Source: Vulcanimicrobiia bacterium
GTDB taxonomy: Bacteria > Eremiobacterota > Eremiobacteria > Baltobacterales > Baltobacteraceae
DNA length: 11,121 bases
Assembly: GCA_024281135.1 (NCBI GenBank)
Contig: JAMXLG010000212.1
Coordinates: 1 to 11,121 of the forward strand
Direction of reading: 5' to 3'
A program made the position numbers and the translations under genes. Below, in pieces: positions 5,911-11,121 of the stretch. The notes beneath the pieces are model-generated. The model had not been told where the DNA came from, did no database searches, and saw only the letters and a list, made by a program, of their open reading frames with translations. Each line of letters opens with the position of its first letter. Position 1 is the stretch's first letter.

Positions 5911-7457
5911 TAGTTCAAATACGCTGCAGCTGCCATCGCGCCTAGTAGTTCTCCCGCATGATGCGCGCCGTCTTTGCTCAAGTCGAGGCTTTGTTTGCCG
6001 GGCATCCGGTTGATCCAAAACGCAAAGGCAATATGATGACCCGTCCGCGTCGTCGTGAATCCCGCGAGGCCTTTCGTAACCAACCCGCGATCGTTCAATA
6101 GATCGTTGCTGCCCCACGTTCCGGTCTTCGCAAACACTTTGCCGTCCGCGGGCGAGCCGTTTTGAATGTTGAACAGCGTACCGTCAACGCCGAGAATCGG
6201 CAGCGCGCGATGAAACGCTGCATACCACGGCTGTTTGTAGACCCACGCGAGATAGCTCACCATGAACTGCGGCGTGAAGAATGCGAAGCCGCCGAGGCCG
6301 TCTTGTTGGTCCGCGTTTGACGTGTCGAGCCCGGCGTTCGTCAGCAGCTCGTGTTCTTTCGCAAATCCGGCTTTCAAGTAGTCGACCTTCGCGTGCGCGA
6401 GGTAGACCGCCCACATGAGCGGCATCAAACCGGCGTGTGTGTTGTGACTCACCTTGAGCGTCACATACACGTCTTCGGAGAGCGGCGGCGACACGTGCTG
6501 TGCCAGCCGGTTAGCATCTGTGTACTTCGTGGTGTCGGGAACGTGCGGAAGATTTGCGGGCGGCGGCGGTGCGATCGCAACACCGGCATCCGTAAGCGCC
6601 TCCGTGAACGCCGCCTGCGCGAATGCCTTCGGGTCCGGCACGGGAAAATCGTCGACGATCGACTTACCCGCGGGAACGCTTCCGGTGAGCGTAACGGTGT
6701 GCGTGCCGTTCGAGGCGGGGACGTCGTTCGGCGTGAGTTTGTATTCGGAATCCGGAGCACCGGTCGTCATTTTGTTGACGAACGTAAGGTACGGCGTTTG
6801 CGGCGAGATCGTCATCTCGACCGGATCGCCCGCTTTTGCGCCGGCCTTCCACGTAACGTCGACGACGTTGTCGTTCACAACGATCGGTGAAAGAATCGTT
6901 CCCGTTCCCACTTCCGCGCCCTGATCGGGAAAGAGCGACGTATCGATGACCACGTTTCCGTCGATGCGCTTTACGCCGGAGTGAGCGACTTGCTGTGCGA
7001 GATCGCGCAAGACGGCGAGGGGATCGCCGGGGACCACGCGCGTATCGAGCGAGCCGCCGTAGATGTGGTCTTCGTTCTCGAACGCAAGCGTGCCGTCGGG
7101 TTTAATGCGTTGCGAAAGGTTCGGATCGCCGCTCGCGACGAGCACCACGTCACCGTGTACCGTGCCCGACGCGTCGAGCGGGCCAGTACGATAGACGGGC
7201 GTGGTCCAACGAAAATTGGGGCCGAGCAGCGCGAGCGACGTGCCCTCCGTGACGAGCTTCGTCGTCGACGCGGCTTCCATCAGCGTGTGCGGGTTGCGCG
7301 AATACAGTACCCGGTGCGAGTCGAGATCGTACACCTCGCCGGCGACGATCGAGTCATGAAGCTCGGGGCGCGAGGCGATCTGGTCAATGGATTGCGCAGC
7401 AAGTGCCGGTGACGAAGTAATCGCCACCAGCATCAGAACGACAAAGAATCTCTCCAC
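5907..7457 (-). CDS. dacB: D-alanyl-D-alanine carboxypeptidase/endopeptidase, PBP4 type (class C, peptidase S13)
   Basis: A 516-residue exported penicillin-binding protein that trims or cleaves D-Ala-containing peptidoglycan peptides. The N-terminal signal peptide is VERFFVVLMLVAITSSPALA, cleaved near Ala20-Ala21. The three active-site motifs are present: STTK (64-67, nucleophile Ser64), SHN (337-339) and KTG (444-446). The long stretch between the first two, with GDVVLVASGDPNLS and RIDGNVVIDTS, is the inserted domain typical of PBP4/S13. The length is close to E. coli PBP4 (about 477). One departure: where many PBP4 proteins have DGSGLSR, this one has DGLGGFAFFTPQ (386-397). The start is GTG at 7457, ten bases after the hisA stop, chosen because it gives a complete signal peptide; no strong Shine-Dalgarno precedes it. 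It is probably last in the citrate synthase-hisA-dacB operon. The stop overlaps the marR stop by four bases. Confidence 0.92.
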   Translation of the reverse strand: MERFFVVLMLVAITSSPALAAQSIDQIASRPELHDSIVAGEVYDLDSHRVLYSRNPHTLMEAASTTKLVTEGTSLALLGPNFRWTTPVYRTGPLDASGTVHGDVVLVASGDPNLSQRIKPDGTLAFENEDHIYGGSLDTRVVPGDPLAVLRDLAQQVAHSGVKRIDGNVVIDTSLFPDQGAEVGTGTILSPIVVNDNVVDVTWKAGAKAGDPVEMTISPQTPYLTFVNKMTTGAPDSEYKLTPNDVPASNGTHTVTLTGSVPAGKSIVDDFPVPDPKAFAQAAFTEALTDAGVAIAPPPPANLPHVPDTTKYTDANRLAQHVSPPLSEDVYVTLKVSHNTHAGLMPLMWAVYLAHAKVDYLKAGFAKEHELLTNAGLDTSNADQQDGLGGFAFFTPQFMVSYLAWVYKQPWYAAFHRALPILGVDGTLFNIQNGSPADGKVFAKTGTWGSNDLLNDRGLVTKGLAGFTTTRTGHHIAFAFWINRMPGKQSLDLSKDGAHHAGELLGAMAAAAYLNY

Positions 7458-7467
7458 CGTGCGAAGC

Positions 7468-8190
7468 TTACGTGCGGACGGCTTCGAAGGCCTCCGCCAG
7501 GCTGATCGTTCCCTTATAAATCGCGCTCCCAACGATACACGAATCAACCGCAGGCGGCGCCTCGCGCACCAGCGTCTTGATATCGTCGATCGTCCGCGCA
7601 CCGCCGTTCGCGGTGATCTTCACTTCAGCGGCTGCTGCGATCGCGCGAAGCGCGTCGATGTCATAGCCCTCGCCCATGCCGTCGCGACGAATCTCCGTGA
7701 AGATGACGCGCTTGACGCCCCACTGCGCCACCCGCTTCACGAGCGCATCGCGGTCGACCGGCGTCGACTCGAGCCAGCCGCGCGTCGCAACGTGCGTTCC
7801 ACGCGCATCGATTGCGGCAATGACTCGTTCGCCATATTTTCCGATGATGTTGCGCGCAACACGTTCCTCTTCGACGAGGATCGTGCCGAGAATAATCTGC
7901 GCCGCACCCGCATCGATGCGCATGCGCGCTTGATCGGCGTTGCGAATACCGCCGCCGACTTGCACGGGAACCGATACCGCGGCACAGATCTCGCGAATAA
8001 CGCTCAGGTTATCGCCGTGACCGAATGCGGCATCGATGTCGATGACGTGCAATTGCTGCGCTCCCGCGTCGACAAAGACGCGCGCTTGCGCGACCGGATC
8101 GTCGGAATAGACCGTCGACGTCTTTAGATCGCCGCGTTCCATGCGAATGCACTTCCCGCCGCGAATATCGAGCGCAGGAATAACGATCAT
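7468..8190 (-). CDS. hisA: Phosphoribosylformimino-5-aminoimidazole carboxamide ribotide isomerase
   Basis: A 240-residue TIM-barrel isomerase (ProFAR isomerase) of histidine biosynthesis. It performs an Amadori rearrangement in the cytoplasm to give the substrate of HisF-HisH. The first strand MIVIPALDIRGGKCIRMERGD carries Asp8. VQVGGGIR (77-83), IAAIDARG with Asp128 (second acid-base), FTEIRRDGMGEG (164-174), ITANGGAR and CIVGSAIYKG follow; these are the phosphate-binding and catalytic loops. FTEIRRDGM and the DARG loop fit HisA better than HisF. I chose ATG at 8190 because it begins exactly at strand 1. It overlaps the citrate synthase stop as ATGA, a sign of translational coupling. No other his gene is in the window, so hisA is detached from a his operon, at least on this side. 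Confidence 0.95.
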   Translation of the reverse strand: MIVIPALDIRGGKCIRMERGDLKTSTVYSDDPVAQARVFVDAGAQQLHVIDIDAAFGHGDNLSVIREICAAVSVPVQVGGGIRNADQARMRIDAGAAQIILGTILVEEERVARNIIGKYGERVIAAIDARGTHVATRGWLESTPVDRDALVKRVAQWGVKRVIFTEIRRDGMGEGYDIDALRAIAAAAEVKITANGGARTIDDIKTLVREAPPAVDSCIVGSAIYKGTISLAEAFEAVRT

Positions 8191-9365
8191 GCGCTGCCTA
8201 CTGCCGCGTTGCTGCGTTTTTCGATCGGCACGTACGGGCCGGGAACCGGACCGACGTACGCGGCTTGCGGACGGATCAACCGGTTGTCGTGCAACTGCTC
8301 GAGAATGTGCGCCGTCCATCCGGCGATACGGCCGCACGCAAAGATGCACGTGTACTCATCGCCCGGAATGCCGAGGTCGGCCATCAACGGCGCGGTGTAG
8401 AAATCGACGTTTGCATAGATCTTGCGGTCGGGTTTCTCTTCGGCGAGAATACGTTGGCTCTGATTCTCGAGCTCGCGCGCGACCGGGTACCACTTGGTGT
8501 CGCCGCGTTGCGCGGAAAGCTTCTTCGCGATCGCTTCGAGATGTTTCGCGCGCGGATCGCGCACGCGATACTCGCGATGACCCATGCCCATGATGCGATT
8601 GCCCTTCGCAAGTTCATCGCGCACGAACTTCTCCGCCTTTTCCGGCGAACCGATCGCAACGAGATTGTTGTACGACGCACTTGCCGCACCACCGTGAAGA
8701 TCGCCGGTCAACGTGGCAATCGCCGCGGTTACGGCGGCGTACAAATCGGCGCGTGTCGATGCGGTAACGCGCGCGCTGAAAGTCGACGCATTGTACGAAT
8801 GATCCGCAAGGAGCACAAAGTACGTGTCCATCGCGTCTTCCTCGGTTTCCGTGGGCACTTTGCCGCTGCGCATGTAGAGGAAGTTCGCCGCATGTGAGAG
8901 ATCGGCGCGCGGTTCGATCGGATCGAGGCCGCGACGAATCCGATCCCACGCAGCGACGATCGTCGTCATCTTTGCGATCAGTTCGATCGCGGTATGAACG
9001 TCGGAGACATGTTCGCCTTTGTTATTTACCGGCGAGAAGAGCGCGAGTCCGCTGACGATCGTGCGCAGTACGTCCATCGGCCACGCCGACTTCGGCGTAT
9101 TTTGCATTGCTGCGATGAGCGGTTCCGGCAGTGACGCGCGCGACGCGAGTTCACGCTTGAGCGATTCCAGTTCTTCGGTTGTCGGCAAATGGCCGTACAG
9201 CAGCAGACTGACGATCTCTTCGAAACACGCATTGGGTGCGAGATCATCGATGTCATAACCGCGATAGGTCAGGCGTCCGACCTGCCCTTCGACATTACTA
9301 AGATCAGTGGACCCGACGACGACGCCTTCAAGCCCGCGGTCGACAACCAAACCAGTGGTAGACAA
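8187..9365 (-). CDS. gltA: Citrate synthase (or 2-methylcitrate synthase), short type
   Basis: A 392-residue citrate synthase, condensing acetyl-CoA with oxaloacetate at the entry to the TCA cycle. It is of the shorter class found in Gram-positives and archaea. It opens with GLEGVVVGSTDLSNVEGQVGRLTYRGYDIDDLA in the usual way (11-43). Active-site residues are His224 (GDLHGGAASA), His263 (GMGHREYRVRDPRAK) and Asp321 (ANVDFYTAP). ADHSYNASTFSARVTAST (188-204) and FACGRIAGWTAHILEQ (342-357) are also canonical. Methylcitrate synthases share these motifs, and no prp gene is nearby, so citrate synthase is the better guess. Translation starts at TTG with a strong GGAGG five bases upstream; no in-frame ATG or GTG fits the N-terminus as well. 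It is the first gene of the probable operon with hisA and dacB. Confidence 0.94.
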   Translation of the reverse strand: MSTTGLVVDRGLEGVVVGSTDLSNVEGQVGRLTYRGYDIDDLAPNACFEEIVSLLLYGHLPTTEELESLKRELASRASLPEPLIAAMQNTPKSAWPMDVLRTIVSGLALFSPVNNKGEHVSDVHTAIELIAKMTTIVAAWDRIRRGLDPIEPRADLSHAANFLYMRSGKVPTETEEDAMDTYFVLLADHSYNASTFSARVTASTRADLYAAVTAAIATLTGDLHGGAASASYNNLVAIGSPEKAEKFVRDELAKGNRIMGMGHREYRVRDPRAKHLEAIAKKLSAQRGDTKWYPVARELENQSQRILAEEKPDRKIYANVDFYTAPLMADLGIPGDEYTCIFACGRIAGWTAHILEQLHDNRLIRPQAAYVGPVPGPYVPIEKRSNAAVGSA

Positions 9366-9370
9366 GTGTT

Positions 9371-9375
9371 CCTCC
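9371..9375 (-). promoter_or_regulatory. Shine-Dalgarno that fixes the TTG start of citrate synthase
   Basis: CCTCC on the plus strand reads GGAGG on the coding strand, five bases before TTG at 9365. This is the best ribosome-binding site in the leader and decides the unusual start codon. Confidence 0.75.
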
Positions 9376-9386
9376 AGCGGAAACCG

Positions 9387-9400
9387 CCCTCTGTCGAGGG
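9387..9400. repeat. Short inverted repeat in the gltA-DUF5069 gap
   Basis: CCCTC and GAGGG flank TGTC: a 5-bp stem with a four-base loop, extendable by two G-C pairs past one mismatch. There is no T-tract on either side, so it is not an intrinsic terminator. It belongs to a 95-base gap dense in GGAGG/CCTCC-type blocks and may be part of a dispersed intergenic element. Confidence 0.35.
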
Positions 9401-9433
9401 GGGTATAGAGAGTTTGAGGAGGCGCCTGACCCG

Positions 9434-9459
9434 GCCTCCCTGCGACATTTGAGGGAGGC
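9434..9459 (+). promoter_or_regulatory. Hairpin sequestering the Shine-Dalgarno of the DUF5069-like gene
   Basis: GCCTCCCT (9434-9441) and AGGGAGGC (9452-9459) form a perfect 8-bp stem with a ten-base loop, ending two bases before the GTG at 9462. The right arm contains the gene's ribosome-binding site (GGGAGG, 9453-9458), so folding would hide it. The left arm can instead pair with GGAGGC at 9418-9423 (6 bp, also with a ten-base loop), which would free the site. Two exclusive hairpins over a Shine-Dalgarno resemble a translational switch. The ligand or trigger, if any, is unknown. Confidence 0.45.
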
Positions 9460-9461
9460 TC

Positions 9462-9890
9462 GTGGAACCGTTAAATCTCAGACTTGCGCCGCCGCGAAAA
9501 CCGACGGATGTCCTCGGAGGCGTCATCTTTATGGCGCGCACCGTAGATAAAGTACGCGCGACGCTTCCCGGCGGTGACCCCGGCGCCTATAAGATCGAGG
9601 GATTAACCACGTTCGTCCTCACAACGCTCAACATCGACCTTGACGATTTTTGTTCCATCGTCGCGCTTGCGCAGAACGACGACGATGTTGCACAGTGGAT
9701 TCTCACGCACACGACGCCGGAAGCGCGCGATGAGGTTAATTCGACGTTGCCGGCGCTGACGATTCGCGACCGGATGGACAGTCCGAATTACTTCGAACGC
9801 AACCCGGTCGCGAAAGAACTGCCGCTCGAGACACCCGTCCTCGAGATGTTAGAGTACGACGATCTTGCGATGCTTGCGGAGCGGCGTTAG
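9462..9890 (+). CDS. DUF5069-like protein
   Basis: A 142-residue soluble protein with no signal peptide or membrane segment. The N-terminal half reads LAPPRKPTDVLGGVIFMARTVDKVRATLPG (8-37), then AYKIEGLTTFVLTTLNID (42-59). The PPR-P-LGG, then R-x-x-DK-RA pattern is what I recall of DUF5069 proteins, whose function is not established. The second half is acidic and helical (DDDVAQWILTHTTPEARDEVN). The GTG start is chosen because it keeps the whole motif and has a purine-rich Shine-Dalgarno (GAGGGAGG) directly upstream; ATG at 9531 would cut into the conserved block. That ribosome-binding site is inside a hairpin. The gene is divergent from citrate synthase, and its stop overlaps that of the convergent CBS gene by four bases. 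Confidence 0.8.
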   Translation: MEPLNLRLAPPRKPTDVLGGVIFMARTVDKVRATLPGGDPGAYKIEGLTTFVLTTLNIDLDDFCSIVALAQNDDDVAQWILTHTTPEARDEVNSTLPALTIRDRMDSPNYFERNPVAKELPLETPVLEMLEYDDLAMLAERR

Positions 9891-10294
9891 GTCGAAATTG
9901 TCTGCAACATTTGTTTGGCTTTGTCGGGCGCTAGCGCTTTGACGAGGTCCGCCTGACTCACCATGCCGATCATCGCTTGACCGTCGATCACCGGCAAGCG
10001 GCGAACCTTGTGTTGCGCCATCGTCTGAGCGGCGTCTTCGATTGAGTCGTCCGCTCCGATAGTCACCGGGTTCCCATTTCCTAACTCGCGCGCCTGGACT
10101 TCGGCGGGGTCGAGGCCCTTTGCGATCACCTTGGTAACAATATCGCGATCGGTTACCATGCCGCGCAGGCGATTGCCGTCGACGATCGGCATGGCGCCGA
10201 CATCCACATCTGTGAGGCGTCGCGCTACGTCCACGATGGTATCGTTCGCATCGACCCACTCAACTTCGGGAGTCATGATGTCTCTGGCTTTCAT
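9887..10294 (-). CDS. Twin CBS domain protein
   Basis: A 135-residue protein made almost wholly of two CBS motifs (about 1-56 and 66-123) that together form one Bateman module. Such modules bind adenine nucleotides and act as energy or redox sensors or as partners of other proteins. The signatures are MKARDIMTPEVEWV, then VGAMPIVDGNRLRGMVTDRDIV, and in the second half VRRLPVIDGQAMIGMVSQADLV. There is no fused effector domain, so the partner cannot be named. Translation starts at ATG behind a strong GGAGGTG. The start lies 35 bases inside the 3' end of the upstream acetyltransferase gene, so both are on one transcript. The stop overlaps the DUF5069 stop. Confidence 0.93.
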   Translation of the reverse strand: MKARDIMTPEVEWVDANDTIVDVARRLTDVDVGAMPIVDGNRLRGMVTDRDIVTKVIAKGLDPAEVQARELGNGNPVTIGADDSIEDAAQTMAQHKVRRLPVIDGQAMIGMVSQADLVKALAPDKAKQMLQTIST

Positions 10295-11009
10295 GATGCA
10301 CCTCCGTACGCGGTCTTTCCCCTACAAGAGAAACGCGACACATCGCAACTTCGGTGCGATGCACGAAACCGAGCGCGTCATATAAGCGAAATGCACGCAG
10401 ATTGTCTAAATCCATATGCAGCATCGGCGTGTCGCCGTTTGCGTAGACACCCTCGGCTAACGACCACACGAGCATTCCCGCGTATCCTCGTCCGGCAAAA
10501 CGGGGATCGGTGCATACACCGCTGATTTCACGAAAGCCGGCCGGCGCCATACGTAGACCGGCCATCGCAACGAGTTCGCGGTTTTCAAAGATCCCGACGT
10601 AACGACCCATTTCGATCGTACGTTCTCGGAAGTATGCGGGATAGACTCGCGCCATTAGATCGAGCATTGCAGGAACGTCACTCGCACTAAGGTCGCGTGA
10701 TGCGACGCCTGCGTGAACCGGCGCCGGTTTCAATCCTTCGCATACCATTTGACGAATGCTGTGATACGGCGTTAATTCGAAGCGCTGCGCGTCAAGACGC
10801 GGCAACGTTCCGACAAAGTACACGAATGGACGACCGCCGAGCGTTTCTTCCAGCAGATCGTCGGTCAACGTGGTTTCCGGCGCGGGGACGGCGGCAAACG
10901 GCGCCATCTCGAGCGGATACACTTTGAGATCGTCACCGCCGCTTGCGTAAGTTGCATGTGTGCCGGTCAAGCTTGACCAAAGTGGATTATCGAGAGCGGT
11001 GATTACCAT
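10260..11009 (-). CDS. GNAT family N-acetyltransferase (FR47-like)
   Basis: A 249-residue cytoplasmic acyl-CoA-dependent transferase. The catalytic GNAT domain is in the C-terminal half (about 103-226). Strand 4 and the acetyl-CoA pyrophosphate loop read ISGVCTDPRFAGRGYAGML (162-180), with R-F-A-G-R-G-Y as the Q/RxxGxG/A motif. MDLDNLRAFRLYDALGFVHR (199-218) is the usual end of the fold. The N-terminal half (1-100) is a less conserved domain, as in FR47-like proteins. The acceptor substrate is unknown. I chose ATG at 11009 because of AAAGGTG eight bases upstream and the position of the TetR-like stop; open frame upstream of it encodes an arginine-rich, unlikely extension. It overlaps the TetR gene by 23 bases and the CBS gene by 35. 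The last 15 or so residues, rich in His, Arg and Ser, exist only because of that overlap. Confidence 0.88.
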   Translation of the reverse strand: MVITALDNPLWSSLTGTHATYASGGDDLKVYPLEMAPFAAVPAPETTLTDDLLEETLGGRPFVYFVGTLPRLDAQRFELTPYHSIRQMVCEGLKPAPVHAGVASRDLSASDVPAMLDLMARVYPAYFRERTIEMGRYVGIFENRELVAMAGLRMAPAGFREISGVCTDPRFAGRGYAGMLVWSLAEGVYANGDTPMLHMDLDNLRAFRLYDALGFVHRTEVAMCRVSLVGERPRTEVHHESQRHHDSRS

Positions 11010-11121
11010 GAATTGCACCTTTGAGAACGAGATCGACGATTGCATCCGCAAACTGCGGCGTGAGCGGTGCGTGCGATTGTAACAACCGGAAGACGGTCGC
11101 GCCGCCCAGCGCATCGATGAT
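10987..11121 (-). CDS. C-terminal end of a TetR-type transcriptional regulator (partial)
   Basis: Only the last 44 codons are in the window; the gene enters from the right edge. The visible peptide, IIDALGGATVFRLLQSHAPL followed by TPQFADAIVDLVLKGAIHGN, resembles the C-terminal ligand-binding and dimerisation helices of TetR regulators (the LxGxxxYRLLxSHAPLTxxFxDxLVDxVLxG pattern). The DNA-binding domain is outside the window, so the call rests on this short match. The stop TAA falls 23 bases inside the GNAT gene, suggesting one transcript. A regulator heading the operon could control the acetyltransferase. Confidence 0.65.
   Translation of the reverse strand: MIDALGGATVFRLLQSHAPLTPQFADAIVDLVLKGAIHGNHRSR

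Noticed and set aside
6351..6924. Two overlapping plus-strand frames opposite dacB
   Set aside because: They are shadows of the S13 peptidase gene, with no ribosome-binding site or conserved motif.
7387..8127. Long plus-strand open frame of 246 codons opposite hisA and dacB
   Set aside because: It is antisense to two clearly recognised genes, is rich in Arg and Asp as expected of a GC-rich shadow frame, and shows no domain motif.
9387..9400. Intrinsic terminator between citrate synthase and the DUF5069-like gene
   Set aside because: The two genes diverge here, so no transcript should end here. The 5-bp stem has no T-run on either strand.
11010..11114. Upstream extension of the GNAT gene
   Set aside because: The extra 35 residues are arginine- and serine-rich and unlike the family. 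The other frame here encodes a TetR-like C-terminus, and AAAGGTG precedes ATG at 11009.
1..11121. CRISPR array, insertion sequence, tRNA or phage module
   Set aside because: I saw no regularly spaced repeats, transposase motifs, tRNA cloverleaf or phage genes in the window.

Overview
The window is a gene-dense, moderately GC-rich bacterial chromosome segment. I read thirteen protein-coding genes, two of them cut by the window edges. I see no rRNA, tRNA, CRISPR array, insertion sequence or phage gene. Gaps are short, start codons are often GTG or TTG, and neighbouring genes frequently overlap by a few bases. A stalk protein with a copper-amine-oxidase-type N-terminal domain, a DUF5069-like protein and a plant-type ureohydrolase, together with scattered biosynthetic genes, would fit a poorly cultured lineage such as Eremiobacterota/WPS-2 (Vulcanimicrobiota). 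That placement is inference only. No single gene here decides the phylum.

Layout, left to right. (1) 1-547, minus: the N-terminal part of a secreted alpha/beta hydrolase of the homoserine-acetyltransferase-like group. It is divergent from a small four-helix membrane protein (651-1142, plus). (2) 1117-1920, minus: a ureohydrolase resembling plant arginase and agmatinase. It is divergent from alanine racemase (1983-3110, plus). A secreted-type stalk/Ig-like protein with a proline-rich tail (3144-4268, plus) follows alr in the same direction. (3) 4250-5910: a stress or detoxification cassette. A VOC (glyoxalase-fold) protein and a short-chain dehydrogenase form a minus-strand operon, and a MarR repressor is divergent from them. 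Two 27-bp palindromes of the same design lie in the 93-bp control region. (4) 5907-9365, minus: citrate synthase, hisA and a PBP4-type D,D-carboxypeptidase/endopeptidase, packed as a probable operon. (5) 9462-9890, plus: a DUF5069-like protein whose Shine-Dalgarno sequence lies inside an 8-bp hairpin. (6) 9887-11121, minus: the C-terminus of a TetR-type regulator, a GNAT acetyltransferase and a twin-CBS protein, all overlapping.

The genes serve central metabolism (citrate synthase, histidine), the cell wall (D-alanine supply by Alr, peptidoglycan trimming by PBP4) and small-molecule stress. All four convergent gene pairs overlap at their 3' ends, so there is no room for ordinary intergenic terminators there.

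I did not find a convincing undescribed multi-gene system. The most informative non-coding signals are the paired operator-like palindromes at 5396-5481 and the competing hairpins at 9416-9461.
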